Source: Oscillospiraceae bacterium (GTDB lineage Bacteria > Bacillota > Clostridia > Oscillospirales > Ruminococcaceae). From it: a stretch of 64,000 nt of DNA. The stretch is taken from assembly GCA_021202155.1 (NCBI GenBank), contig JAJQDP010000033.1:120882-184881 (forward strand), given 5' to 3'. The first letter of the stretch is position 1, and every line of letters begins with the position of its first letter. The notes beneath the pieces were generated by a model. It was not told the DNA's origin and searched no databases. It was given only the letters and a program-made list of their open reading frames with translations. Below are positions 24,602 to 37,270 of this stretch, in pieces. The position numbers and the translations under genes were made by a program.

Positions 24602-25500
24602 TTTTTGAGGGAGTTATAATCAGCGCGTTCGGCACCGGTTACAAGGTAGCCGCACTTGATGGAGAAATCTACACCTGCAAGGCTAAGGGGATATTCCGCG
24701 CAAGGAATATCTCTCCTTGCTGTGGCGACAGAGTTACAGTCGAGATTGAAGACACCGCGGAACCGCTCATCACGGAGATACATCCGAGAAAAAACGAGAT
24801 TATAAGACCGCCGCTTGCGAATTTAGACCAGATGGTCTTCATTATGTCGACCTGCGAGCCTCCGCCAAATCTTCTGATGCTTGACAAGTTCTCGGCGGTA
24901 GCTCAGTATAAGGGCATCGACTCTGTAATCGTCTTCACGAAGACGGACAAACAGCCCGCCGACGAATTCGTGAAGATTTACCGGGGAGTTTACCCTGTTT
25001 TCGAGGTAAATAACGAAACCGGCGAGGGATGTGATGAGGTCAAGGGTGCACTCAGGGGCAAATTCTCCGCGTTCTGCGGTAATTCCGGCTCGGGAAAGTC
25101 GTCCACAATAAATAATATCTGCCCTGAGCTCGGGCTTGCAACCGCTGAGATAAGCAAGAGTCTTGGAAGAGGCAAGCACACAACCCGCCGGGTCGACATC
25201 TTCGAGCTTGACTGCGGCGGCTACATAGCCGACACTCCCGGCTTCTCGACCTTTGAGACCGGAAAGTATGACACTATCTTTAAAGATGAGCTTGCCGACT
25301 GCTTCCCGGAGTTCAGAGATTATCTTGGCGGACAGTGCCGCTTTCAGGACTGCTCTCACACAAAGGAAACCGGCTGTGCCGTCTTGGAGGCTGTCAAGGA
25401 CGGCAAAATCTCCGAAATCCGCCATCGTAGCTACTGCGAGATGTACAGAGAAGCATCTCTCATCAAACCGTGGGAGCTCAAGGACTACAAGAAGCGTTAG
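24598..25500 (+). CDS. rsgA: ribosome small subunit-dependent GTPase A
   Basis: 300 residues; circularly permuted GTPase that helps late assembly of the 30S subunit. OB-fold N-terminus (1-70), then G4-like IVFTKTDK, G1 GNSGSGKSSTINNI, G2 region KSLGRGKHTTR, G3 DTPGFSTF, and a C-terminal zinc module (CRFQDCSHTKETGC). Starts with ATG overlapping the prkC stop. The order prpC-prkC-rsgA is as in B. subtilis, where rpe and thiN follow; both are absent here and spoVM comes next. Confidence 0.95.
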   Translation: MIFEGVIISAFGTGYKVAALDGEIYTCKAKGIFRARNISPCCGDRVTVEIEDTAEPLITEIHPRKNEIIRPPLANLDQMVFIMSTCEPPPNLLMLDKFSAVAQYKGIDSVIVFTKTDKQPADEFVKIYRGVYPVFEVNNETGEGCDEVKGALRGKFSAFCGNSGSGKSSTINNICPELGLATAEISKSLGRGKHTTRRVDIFELDCGGYIADTPGFSTFETGKYDTIFKDELADCFPEFRDYLGGQCRFQDCSHTKETGCAVLEAVKDGKISEIRHRSYCEMYREASLIKPWELKDYKKR

Positions 25501-25556
25501 CAACTTTCACATCCGATGAATATTATGTAGAAATGCATAGTTATTGGAGTGATAGT

Positions 25557-25643
25557 ATGAAGGTTGTAATTGTCAAGCCGTCGAAGCCGATAAGAGGCAT
25601 CTTAAGAGCCATTTTCGGCATCAAAAAGGAAGCCGGCTGTTAG
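25557..25643 (+). CDS. spoVM: SpoVM-like spore coat-anchoring peptide (28 codons)
   Basis: 28 residues, too short for most gene callers. ATG 25557 has GGAGTGAT just upstream. The peptide starts MKVVIVKPSK, then GILRAIFGIKKE. B. subtilis SpoVM (26 residues) shares the pattern M-K-x4-K-x2-K-x3-GI-x-RA-x2-G, including the helix-breaking Pro near residue 8-9. SpoVM is an amphipathic helix that recognises the curved forespore membrane and anchors SpoIVA. In B. subtilis it also lies just downstream of rsgA. A terminator follows. Confidence 0.82.
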   Translation: MKVVIVKPSKPIRGILRAIFGIKKEAGC

Positions 25644-25661
25644 ACTAAAAAAGTACATTTC

Positions 25662-25692
25662 GTCCCTTGCCATAGCGCAGGGGACATTTTTT
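25662..25692 (+). terminator. terminator after spoVM
   Basis: GTCCCTTGC / GCAGGGGAC stem followed by ATTTTTTAG, closing the long yicC-spoVM transcript. Confidence 0.75.
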
Positions 25693-25693
25693 A

Positions 25694-26287
25694 GTGAAAA
25701 CCGTAATAGAATTCAGTATGCTATCATTCAGACTTTTAGAAACAGATTTCCGAATCGGCTTTGGATTCCTGCTGGTAACTGCAGTGAGCTTCATGAGACC
25801 GAACGGCATAACTGAAACCTGCCTCCTCTTCTGCTTCATGCACGAGCTCGGACACCTCGTCGCGATGAGATTTTTGGGAGCAAGGGTAACCGGCGTCCGC
25901 TTCTATGGCGGAGGAATCGGCATTTCCGCAGATACAGAGTGCCTGAGCCGTCCTGCCCGACTCATAATCTACTCTGCAGGGTGTATCTCAAACTTGACAT
26001 TCGCTCTCATATTCTATATAATAGGAAAATACACCACATCGGTAGTAAATCTTGCAATCGCGCTTTTCAACCTCATGCCGGTGAGCTATTTTGACGGAGG
26101 AATGATCCTCCAGCTTATCTTCCCGAATGGTGAGAAGTCTCTCAAGATAGTATCAGGAATCACGACATTCATACTGATACTCCTGTTTTTCGCCTCCACA
26201 CTGACTGTTCCAGCGGGCGTCTCAGTATCACAACTGATGACTTTGTTCGCGATAATCGCATGTGAACTCATTGACAGGGAAGTGTGA
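25694..26287 (+). CDS. M50 family intramembrane metalloprotease (SpoIVFB-like)
   Basis: 197 residues with about five hydrophobic segments. MHELGHLVAM is the HExxH zinc motif inside a membrane helix, and LFNLMPVSYFDGGMIL is the NPxxDGG-like second motif in which Asn is Met/Pro-shifted but Asp is kept. This is the topology of site-2 proteases such as SpoIVFB, which activates sigma-K in the mother cell. With spoVM next door a sporulation role is plausible but not proven. The GTG start at 25694 overlaps the terminator and lacks a clear SD; ATG 25718 is an alternative. Confidence 0.8.
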   Translation: MKTVIEFSMLSFRLLETDFRIGFGFLLVTAVSFMRPNGITETCLLFCFMHELGHLVAMRFLGARVTGVRFYGGGIGISADTECLSRPARLIIYSAGCISNLTFALIFYIIGKYTTSVVNLAIALFNLMPVSYFDGGMILQLIFPNGEKSLKIVSGITTFILILLFFASTLTVPAGVSVSQLMTLFAIIACELIDREV

Positions 26288-26355
26288 GCAGGATTATTGT
26301 GCAGAATACACATATTCTCGTGCTAAGAAAACTGCGAATTTTACAAAACTCACTA

Positions 26356-26384
26356 TTGCAACGTCAGACCCGATGTGATATAAT
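26356..26384 (+). promoter_or_regulatory. promoter of rplS
   Basis: TTGCAA at 26356, 17-nt spacer, extended -10 TGaTATAAT (hexamer 26379-26384). Confidence 0.75.
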
Positions 26385-26390
26385 ATTAAA

Positions 26391-26546
26391 GCATTTGAAT
26401 TCCGTTGCGTTTTCCGAGCGCAAATGGGGGTTAATGCCGGTTTTATAACATGACATTAAAGCGGATAGTCCTCTGACTTCGCCAGGCAGTCCCAAGAGAC
26501 TGATAGAAGTGTATGAATGTCTGAAATTAACAGGAGGAGTTTTAAA
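26391..26546 (+). promoter_or_regulatory. 5' leader of rplS, candidate L19 leader RNA
   Basis: About 155 untranslated bases separate the promoter from the GTG of rplS. They contain GC-rich pairing segments (CGTTGCG…GCGCAA region, and a block with ACTTCGCCAGGCAGTCCC) ending at SD GGAGGAG. Ribosomal L19 leaders (an Rfam family) are known upstream of rplS in Firmicutes; membership here is by position, not alignment. Confidence 0.45.
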
Positions 26547-26891
26547 GTGGACGCTTTAAAAACAATCGCTCAGTCGAGCATGAAATCAGAGGTTCCTCAG
26601 TTTTCTGTCGGTGATACTGTCAGAGTACACGTCAGAATCCAGGAGGGTGACAAGTCGAGAATTCAGGTCTTTGAAGGCACTGTAATCGCTCGCAAGCACG
26701 GAGGAATCAGCGAAACCTTCACAGTTCGCAGACTTTCCCATGGTTGCGGCGTTGAGAGAGTTTTTCCTCTCCATTCTCCGGTCGTCGAAAAGGTTGAAGT
26801 CGTCAGACTCGCTAAGGTCAGAAGAGCTAAGCTCTATTACCTCAGAGACAGAGTTGGTAAGGCTGCTAAGACCAAGGACGCCATCAGATAA
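26547..26891 (+). CDS. rplS: 50S ribosomal protein L19
   Basis: 114 residues. [31 protein letters not shown] and [29 protein letters not shown] are diagnostic. L19 sits at the interface of the two ribosomal subunits. The frame is open to 26517, but GGAGGAG at 26532-26538 points to GTG 26547. Single-gene transcript with its own promoter and terminator. Confidence 0.97.
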   Translation: MDALKTIAQSSMKSEVPQFSVGDTVRVHVRIQEGDKSRIQVFEGTVIARKHGGISETFTVRRLSHGCGVERVFPLHSPVVEKVEVVRLAKVRRAKLYYLRDRVGKAAKTKDAIR

Positions 26892-26905
26892 TATCGACTC
26901 AAAGA

Positions 26906-26936
26906 GGGAGCCTTTAACCGGGCTTCCTTTTTTGAT
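26906..26936 (+). terminator. terminator of rplS
   Basis: GGGAGCC-TTTAACC-GGGCTTCC stem followed by TTTTTT. Confidence 0.8.
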
Positions 26937-27059
26937 GTTTGGGTAGAAGATAGAGCGTTGGAAAGCAACAGATAAGGTCGAAATGCGTCGATTTTAACAT
27001 AGGCAAAATGAAGGCAAAATCCGGCTAAAAATTTCCTCGAATTTTTTGTAAAATACCTC

Positions 27060-27208
27060 TTGACAACGTCTCGGACATGTGGTATAGTATTATCACTGTC
27101 CGCGAGGGAATACCGAGCGGATAAAAAATGCCCTTCAAAACTCAAGCAAAAAACTTTTTAAAAAAGTTTGAAAAAAGGCTTGACAAACCCTTGGGACTGT
27201 GATATAAT
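27060..27208 (+). promoter_or_regulatory. tandem rRNA promoters P1 and P2
   Basis: P1: TTGACA 27060, 17-nt spacer, TATAGT 27083-27088. P2: TTGACA 27180, 17-nt spacer, extended -10 TGaTATAAT (hexamer 27203-27208), with an A/T-rich UP-like element (27145-27178) before it. Confidence 0.85.
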
Positions 27209-27467
27209 AATCAAATTCGCTCGGGAGAGGGAACGGGAGAGAGGAAAGAAGCCGAGGTGAGTGAGGAAACTCACGAAGCGGCATCAGGACTCAATCCAAA
27301 AGACGGTAGCTTGAAAATTGAACAATGATAAAAATTAAGAAAGACCCTTGAAATTACTTTGAATTATTCAGTAATTACGAAAGTCAAGTACGAGACTAAA
27401 AAATGTACGAAGCCGGTTTATACCGGAGCAGGATTTTAATCGTGAGAAATCGCGTTTAAGATACAAC
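27209..27467 (+). other. rRNA operon leader with 16S processing-stem arm
   Basis: No gene. It holds a small hairpin (GTGAGT…ACTCAC, 27257-27274) and, at about 27307-27329, AGCTTGAAAATTGAACAATG, which pairs with the complementary stretch after the 16S (about 29050-29076) to form the precursor stem cut by RNase III. Confidence 0.65.
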
Positions 27468-28995
<1,528 letters not shown>

Positions 28996-29141
28996 CTAAG
29001 GAGACACGAAGAGTAAAATCTTCGTAATCCGGTCAGCAAGAGTCACTTAGTTGTTCATTGTTCAATTTTGAAGTTGCCGTAGAGTAGCTTCACAATAAAA
29101 GAAGGCACCTTACCCTGCAGATGAAGGTATCTGCGAAAAAT

Positions 29142-29217
29142 GGGGGTGTAGCTCAGCTGGGAGAGCACCTGCCTTGCACACAGGGGGTCAGGAGTTCGAT
29201 CCTCCTCATCTCCACCA
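29142..29217 (+). tRNA. tRNA-Ala (anticodon TGC)
   Basis: 76-nt cloverleaf with encoded CCA; acceptor GGGGGTG/CATCTCC, anticodon loop CTTGCAC, T-arm GGTTCGATCC-type (AGTTCGATCC). Between 16S and 23S as usual. Confidence 0.96.
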
Positions 29218-29271
29218 TAGGGGAAGAGGATAAAGAGCAACCGGTAACCACGAGGGGTAAGCCCAAAAGAT

Positions 29272-29348
<77 letters not shown>

Positions 29349-29645
29349 AGACCAATGCGTAATTCGTAATGCGTAATTCGTAATTATGAAGAGCAAAGGT
29401 TGAGGAAAATCAGTAGCTTGAAAATTGAATAATTGAAAAGAAAGTAATGCAAATTGAGGAAACAATGTTGACGCTTCGCGTCAAATTGGCAAGCTTTTGC
29501 TTCGCAAAACTTGCGGTTTGTACGAGAGGATAAAACGTTGTTTAATACGAGTAAACGACAAAATACAATGAAGTTTTTACCAACTAAGTGTATAAGTCGG
29601 GTAACAAGTATTACAAAATTGCGAGATGAACATAATTCTCAAGAT
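29349..29645 (+). other. tRNA-Ile to 23S spacer with tandem repeat, hairpins and processing arm
   Basis: No gene. It contains two perfect tandem copies of AATGCGTAATTCGT (29354-29381), the 5' arm of the 23S processing stem (TAGCTTGAAAATTGAATAAT, about 29411-29430), and two adjacent hairpins: TTGACG…CGTCAA (29468-29484) and GCAAG…CTTGC (29489-29514). Confidence 0.65.
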
Positions 29646-32478
<2,833 letters not shown>

Positions 32479-32545
32479 TTGAATTATTGTTCATCACTTT
32501 CAATTCTAATTATTCAATTTTGAGGTTGCTGTTAAGCAGTAATCC

Positions 32546-32666
32546 CCAGTCGGTGACGATTGAGATGAGGTTCCACCTGTTCCCATGCCGAACACAGAAG
32601 TTAAGCTCATTCTCGCCTACGATACTTGGATGGCGACGTCCTGGGAAAATTGGTGTTGCCGACACT
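32546..32666 (+). rRNA. rrf: 5S ribosomal RNA
   Basis: Contains CCACCTGTTCCCATGCCGAACACAGAAGTTAAG in segments (TTCCCATGCCGAACAC and AGAAGTTAAG) and closing helix AGTCGG…CCGACA. About 120 nt; exact ends approximate. Confidence 0.92.
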
Positions 32667-32729
32667 TACGAAATGAGAGCAGTACTATTTAGTATTTGCT
32701 CTCGTTCGCGTAAGACCCGAATTCAACAT

Positions 32730-32805
32730 TGCCTCTTAGCTCAGTCGGTAGAGCATCTGACTGTTAATCAGGGGGTCGTCGGTTCGAGCCCGACAGAGGC
32801 AGCCA
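32730..32805 (+). tRNA. tRNA-Asn (anticodon GTT)
   Basis: 76-nt cloverleaf with encoded CCA (GCCA end); acceptor TGCCTCT/AGAGGCA, anticodon loop CTGTTAA. Distal member of the rRNA operon. Confidence 0.96.
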
Positions 32806-32808
32806 TGA

Positions 32809-32843
32809 AAAGCGTATTTGCAATAGCGAATGCGCTTTTTCGT
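32809..32843 (+). terminator. terminator of the rRNA operon
   Basis: AAAAGCGTATTTGC / GCGAATGCGCTTTTT stem (with two G-U pairs) ending in T-run, directly after tRNA-Asn. Confidence 0.8.
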
Positions 32844-32848
32844 TTAAA

Positions 32849-32925
32849 TCCATCCTACGGATGGAAGAAATCTGCCTTCGGCAGATGAAAACACTTTCGC
32901 AAGCGAAAGCAATGAAATCCGCCTT
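32849..32925. repeat. cluster of short perfect hairpins downstream of rRNA operon
   Basis: TCCATCCTACGGATGGA (32849-32865), TCTGCCTTCGGCAGA (32871-32885) and CTTTCGCAAGCGAAAG (32894-32909) follow one another. Similar hairpin style to the clusters at 52332 and 62670. Confidence 0.7.
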
Positions 32926-32983
32926 CGCTGGGAATTTGAAATCTTCAAGTCTCATGATGAGGCGGAGAAATTTCTGGCAGGGG

Positions 32984-33012
32984 TTGATTATAGGGTGGAT
33001 TTGTGATACAAT
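32984..33012 (+). promoter_or_regulatory. promoter of Rpn-family gene
   Basis: TTGATT at 32984, 17-nt spacer, extended -10 TGaTACAAT (hexamer 33007-33012). An almost identical promoter recurs at 36659-36687. Confidence 0.75.
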
Positions 33013-33038
33013 ATAGATACAGAGTGGGAGTGATTGAA

Positions 33039-33977
33039 ATGAGCTCGGATTTAAAGAACACCGTAGAAGCCGCCGACGTTCGGTCGCAGTATGACACTGC
33101 TGCAAAAGTCCTTCTGGCACATAAAAATATCCTTTCCCGTATTTTGGTTGCAACCGTTGATGAATTCAAAGGCTTGTCGCCGGATGAGGTCGAGGGATAT
33201 ATCGAGGGAGGCGTCCATGTTGGCAATGTTCCTGTTGACCCCGGAGTGACAAATTCTGAAACTGCTGAGAGAATTGTCGGATTGAATACGGTTCAACCGG
33301 AGATAAGAGAAGGCTATGTGACTTTCGACGTCATCTTCTATGTGAGAATGCGCGACGGTCTATCTCAGATTATTATAAATGTTGAAGCTCAGAAAAATGA
33401 TCCGTCCGGATATGATATTCTGAATCGGGCTATCTTCTATGTCAGCCGCCTTGTTTCGTCACAGAAAGAGCGTGACTTTACGGGCAGAAATTATAATGAT
33501 TTGAAGAGAGTTTACTCCATCTGGATTTGTATGAATATGGATGAGTGTATTTGGAATCATGTTCATCTCACAAACGATGCAATTATGGCAAATCACGAAT
33601 GGAAAGGGAAGCTCGACCTGTTGAATATTGTCCTGCTAGGAATCCCGAACGAGCTTCCACAGCAAGGAGAAGAATACGAGCTTCATCGCTTGCTAAGCAC
33701 GATGTTCTCAGTAGAACTCACGGCAAATGAGCGATTGAATATTTTAGAAAATGAGTATGGAATAAATGTTGAACCTGACTTTAGAAAGGAGCTGGACGTA
33801 ATGTGCAATTTGAGCCAAGGAGTTTATGAGAGAGGAATTGAGAAAGGCAAACTTGAAAATGCAAAAGCTATGGCGATTAGTCTCCATGAATCAGGTGTGT
33901 CTGAAGATTTAATTGCTAAAGCTGCCAACGTCAGCGTCGAACTCGTCAGAAGTTGGCTCGGTTTGTCCGTTGCCTGA
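33039..33977 (+). CDS. Rpn/YhgA-type PD-(D/E)XK nuclease family protein
   Basis: 312 residues from ATG 33039 (GGGAGTGAT upstream; the -10 box lies inside the longer open frame). VTFDVIFYVR…IINVEAQK gives the D…ExK nuclease core, and FYVSRLVSSQ with VYSIWICMNM are typical of this family, often labelled 'PD-(D/E)XK nuclease family transposase'. Rpn proteins cut DNA and promote recombination in E. coli; others act in phage defence. The C-terminal stretch GIEKGKLENAKAMAIS…LVRSWLGLS is the usual variable-register helical tail. Remnants of a second copy lie at 36652-37205. Confidence 0.85.
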   Translation: MSSDLKNTVEAADVRSQYDTAAKVLLAHKNILSRILVATVDEFKGLSPDEVEGYIEGGVHVGNVPVDPGVTNSETAERIVGLNTVQPEIREGYVTFDVIFYVRMRDGLSQIIINVEAQKNDPSGYDILNRAIFYVSRLVSSQKERDFTGRNYNDLKRVYSIWICMNMDECIWNHVHLTNDAIMANHEWKGKLDLLNIVLLGIPNELPQQGEEYELHRLLSTMFSVELTANERLNILENEYGINVEPDFRKELDVMCNLSQGVYERGIEKGKLENAKAMAISLHESGVSEDLIAKAANVSVELVRSWLGLSVA

Positions 33978-34003
33978 TCCCATCCGGCATAACCGTCATC
34001 CAC

Positions 34004-34035
34004 AAAGCACTTGCAAGTTGCAGGTGCTTTTTTCG
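34004..34035 (+). terminator. terminator of Rpn-family gene
   Basis: AAAGCACTTGCAA / TTGCAGGTGCTTT stem followed by TTTT. Confidence 0.8.
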
Positions 34036-34150
34036 GTTGATTTTGCTTGATTTTTCGTGTGACATGTAATTCTTAATCCACACTTAGCCTGAATATGATG
34101 ATAATTTTATATATTTGTCACAGAGAAATTCAATAATTTCTGAATTTCTC

Positions 34151-34179
34151 TTGACATCATCTATAAAATGTGATAGACT
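34151..34179 (+). promoter_or_regulatory. promoter of large secreted protein
   Basis: TTGACA at 34151, 17-nt spacer, extended -10 TGaTAGACT (hexamer 34174-34179). The leader that follows has a GGGAGA…TTCTCCC hairpin (about 34194-34220). Confidence 0.7.
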
Positions 34180-34258
34180 TAAAACTGTATCGCGGGAGAT
34201 TATGGTGCAAAATTTCTCCCATGTATACGTTTTTATGATATTTAAGGAGGAAATTTTT

Positions 34259-36538
34259 ATGCACAAAAATATTTGCAGACGTCTTATCTGCTTAGTAATC
34301 AGTGTGCTCATGATTATGACGCTTCTGCCGACCAGTGCGTTCGCTTCGGTAGACGTATCGACGATCAAGACTTTCTACGTCAATGGTGTTGATATTCTGT
34401 CTGCTACCGACTATACTGTTGCCTGCGGCAGTGGCACGGCGGTTTATGACCCTGACACAAACACTCTGACGCTGACCGATGCGACGATTACGTCTTCATA
34501 CGTCAGCAGTTCATCTTCCTATTATGGCATTTATGTATACTTCAACACTGCGCCAACGGATCCATTCACCATCAAGCTTGTAGGTGAAAATACGCTGGTC
34601 GGCGTTGATACTTCTGTTGCCAAGTATTCCTACGGAATCTATTGCTACAAGGCTGAGCTGGACATTACGTCCGATCTTGATGCAAATGATAATTATGGCG
34701 GAAATCTGTCGTCTAATGGTCTGTATTACCCCATAATTCAGGGAGCTGGTTACGCTATGAGCATTTCTAACTGCGAGGTTTCATTTACAAATACAACCTA
34801 CTATTGCATATCTGCACTTAATGGAATCAGCATCGATAATTCAACCGTTACTTTGAATGCGGTCTCAAACGGCAGTGCTGTCAGAGGAATTGTTACCGGC
34901 ACAACTGCTGTTATCTCCATTACAGATTCTGTTGTTGACATTTCTACTTCTGCAACATCAAAGGCAAGTTATTGCGTTTATACTTCAAGAAGTGCTTCGA
35001 GTACAAGCGATTCACCGATCGTAGTTGAGAATTCTACTCTCACATGTACGAATACCAATTCGTCCGGTAGCTATCCGGCTATTTATGCAAATGGCATAAC
35101 TGCCAGTGGCGATTCAACAACGATTGTTGCCGATGGCGGTGTAAACTTCCTGTCAACAAAGGCATATACTCACCTCACCCTTGCCCCTGAAGACGGCTAT
35201 GAGATGAACGTTTCACTCGGCTCAAGTTCGAGTGACGCTGAAGTTGTTGACGATTATACATCAACTTCATCGACTACATTCACGGAAACCTCAGCTCTTG
35301 AGTATACCACTTATACCTATTTTGCCATCACAACTGAAGTGAGCACTGGAATTAAGACATACAAGGTTTCTGTAAGCGATTGCACCAACGGCACTGTAAC
35401 CGCTTCTCAGACGACAAGGATAGAGGCTGGAGCGACTGTCACCCTGACGGTTGCGGCTGACACTGATTATCAGCTCGATTCCCTTGTTGTCACCGATGCC
35501 AATGGCGATGAGGTAACTCTCACCGATAATGGGGACGGAACTTACTCGTTCACGATGCCTTCAAGCAACGTAACGGTCACCGCTACATTCGGATATGCGG
35601 ACGGTATTCTCTACATATTTAAGGGTGCAGACACTTTTTATTTCGAGTTCGCTGATTACCTGGATGATTATTCTGCGGGCGACAAGCTCATAATCACTGC
35701 AACCATTTCGGGCAACAATAGCTCTTTCAACGGTGTTCTTGGGGCGAGTGATGACGTTTCCGGCTATTGGTCATCAACCTATTACGAAACAGGTGCTACT
35801 ACAATTACGCTGACCGTAACGGTTCCCGATGATTATCCTGACGGCGGAGGTCAGCTTCAGTGCTATGGTGTTTACTATGGCGACGGCTTCTATCTGACTT
35901 CCTTCAGTATAGCGAAGGCTGGAAGCGGCAAGCTTTCCGGCGTGAAAGCTACCATCTATATCAATGAAGAGTACCATGGACTTCTCGTAACGAGAAATAA
36001 CAGAAGATTCCTCATCAGCATCCCGCATGATGTCGACGAAAACGGCTATTGCACCGTTTGCAAGGAGTATATCGGCGGCGAGGAGACAGTGGAGACCGTC
36101 ACTCTTGACGATGTTGAGTACGCTGTGGAATTCTCGGCTGAGCTTGACGCTTCTTCCGGCAATTGGAACAAGGTAACTCTTGGCGACGCGGGCTTCGCGG
36201 AGGCTCTTAACACCGAGGGAGCTATCCTCGTGATTGAGAGAGACACCGAGATGTCACTTTCCTACGCTGATGGCGATTATGAGAAGTTCATCGTCGGCAA
36301 GGACGATTCAAGCTGGATTGCTCTTTCGACCTCAGGAACTACCACCGATGATGAAGACGGTCTTGTAGCCTACGTTTCCGACGATGGCACAACAGTCATC
36401 TATGACGGCGCAACCGTCTATGCGGCTCTGTCCGACGCAGGACTCGCCGACCTGAGCTCTTATGTCCTCATCTCGAACACCTCCGGCTCTTACAAGATTG
36501 TAAGCGTCAAGGTTCTGGTTCCCGTTGCCGCTGAGTAA
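34259..36538 (+). CDS. large secreted beta-rich protein with C-terminal domain like exported proteins A/D
   Basis: 759 residues from ATG 34259 (SD AAGGAGG; the open frame extends to 34115 across the promoter). Signal peptide ending SAFA|S near residue 30. Residues about 35-375 are Ser/Thr-rich repeats with short beta-strands resembling parallel beta-helix adhesins. About 385-445 is a bacterial-repeat domain (CTNGTVTASQTTRIEAG, DNGDGTYSFTMPSSNVTVTATF). About 615-757 (WNKVTLGDAGFAEALNTEGA, YDGATVYAALSDAG, SYKIVSVKVLV) matches the domain of exported proteins A and D. There is no sorting tail. Surface or matrix role inferred. Confidence 0.8.
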   Translation: MHKNICRRLICLVISVLMIMTLLPTSAFASVDVSTIKTFYVNGVDILSATDYTVACGSGTAVYDPDTNTLTLTDATITSSYVSSSSSYYGIYVYFNTAPTDPFTIKLVGENTLVGVDTSVAKYSYGIYCYKAELDITSDLDANDNYGGNLSSNGLYYPIIQGAGYAMSISNCEVSFTNTTYYCISALNGISIDNSTVTLNAVSNGSAVRGIVTGTTAVISITDSVVDISTSATSKASYCVYTSRSASSTSDSPIVVENSTLTCTNTNSSGSYPAIYANGITASGDSTTIVADGGVNFLSTKAYTHLTLAPEDGYEMNVSLGSSSSDAEVVDDYTSTSSTTFTETSALEYTTYTYFAITTEVSTGIKTYKVSVSDCTNGTVTASQTTRIEAGATVTLTVAADTDYQLDSLVVTDANGDEVTLTDNGDGTYSFTMPSSNVTVTATFGYADGILYIFKGADTFYFEFADYLDDYSAGDKLIITATISGNNSSFNGVLGASDDVSGYWSSTYYETGATTITLTVTVPDDYPDGGGQLQCYGVYYGDGFYLTSFSIAKAGSGKLSGVKATIYINEEYHGLLVTRNNRRFLISIPHDVDENGYCTVCKEYIGGEETVETVTLDDVEYAVEFSAELDASSGNWNKVTLGDAGFAEALNTEGAILVIERDTEMSLSYADGDYEKFIVGKDDSSWIALSTSGTTTDDEDGLVAYVSDDGTTVIYDGATVYAALSDAGLADLSSYVLISNTSGSYKIVSVKVLVPVAAE

Positions 36539-36567
36539 TTGACAGAGAGTAAAAATTAAAGTATTTA

Positions 36568-36597
36568 AAACCGGCGTCTGCTATGGACGCCGGTTTC
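36568..36597 (+). terminator. terminator of large secreted protein
   Basis: AAACCGGCGTC / GGACGCCGGTTT stem with short T-rich tail. Confidence 0.8.
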
Positions 36598-36658
36598 TGT
36601 TTTGCATTGGGAGAAAACTATACTCTCTAAAAAAGGGCGGAGAATTTTTGAGCAGGGG

Positions 36659-36687
36659 TTGATTATAGCGGGGATTTGTGATAAAAT
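36659..36687 (+). promoter_or_regulatory. duplicated Rpn-type promoter
   Basis: TTGATT at 36659, 17-nt spacer, TGaTAAAAT (hexamer 36682-36687). Sequence from about 36634 is homologous to the upstream region of the Rpn gene at 33039. Confidence 0.65.
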
Positions 36688-36708
36688 ATAAGTATAGACA
36701 AGAAGTAA

Positions 36709-36975
36709 TTGAATATTTTAGAGAGTGAGTACGGAATAGATGTTAAACCAGATTTCAGAAAGGAGCTGGACACAATGTGCAATTTGAGCCAAGGAGTTTA
36801 TGAGAGAGGAATTGAGAAGGGAATCCAGCAAGGTGTCGAGCGAGGCGAAACGAGTAAGGCTAAGGCTATGGCGATTAGTATGCATCGGGATGGCATGAAG
36901 GAAGAACAGATTGCGAAGTATGCCAATGTCGATGTTGAGCTTGTCAGAAAATGGCTTGGGTTTTCGCTTGATTGA
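36709..36975 (+). pseudogene. remnant 1: C-terminal part of an Rpn-family gene joined to its own promoter
   Basis: 88 codons (LNILESEYGIDVKPDFRKELD… to WLGFSLD) equivalent to the last quarter of the intact protein at 33039. Upstream is the family's promoter, and the join lies at ATTGAA, a hexamer found in the intact gene both just before the ATG (33033) and at 33734. This fits deletion of about 700 bp between short repeats. The nuclease core is missing. A TTG could still express an 88-residue fragment. Treated as a pseudogene. Confidence 0.72.
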
Positions 36976-37205
36976 AACGGGAGTTGGACACAATGTGCAA
37001 TTTAAGCCAAGGAGTTTATGAGAGAGGAATTCAGCAGGGTGTTGAGCGAGGCGAGATAAGTAAGGCTAAAGCCATGGCGATCAGTATGCATCAGGACGGC
37101 ATGAAAGAAGAGCAAATTGCGAAGTATGCCAATGTTGATGTTGAGCTCGTCAGAAAATGGCTCGGCGGGGATTCCTGCCGGGCTTTTTTGCAAAATATTT
37201 TATGA
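36972..37205 (+). pseudogene. remnant 2: second C-terminal copy of the Rpn-family gene
   Basis: 77 codons, (K)RELDTMCNLSQGVYERGIQQ… WLGGDSCRAF, a near duplicate of remnant 1 placed directly after it and again preceded by GATTGAA. Its end runs into a strong hairpin-terminator (37161-37190). No nuclease motif. Confidence 0.68.
37161..37191 (+). terminator. terminator overlapping end of remnant 2
   Basis: CTCGGCGGG-GATT-CCTGCCGGG stem followed by CTTTTTTG. Confidence 0.8.
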
Positions 37206-37270
37206 GACTGCAATAATTCTTCCCTCAAATTTGTATTACTTATAGAAACCCGTTTTGAGGAGGTATTTTT

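Noticed and set aside
32730..33977. Mobile element integrated at tRNA-Asn
   Set aside because: No integrase, no repeat of the tRNA 3' end downstream and the Rpn gene has its own promoter; there is nothing to define an attachment site.
33039..33977. Calling the Rpn gene an insertion sequence
   Set aside because: No terminal inverted repeats or target duplication were seen; the family name 'transposase' is historical.
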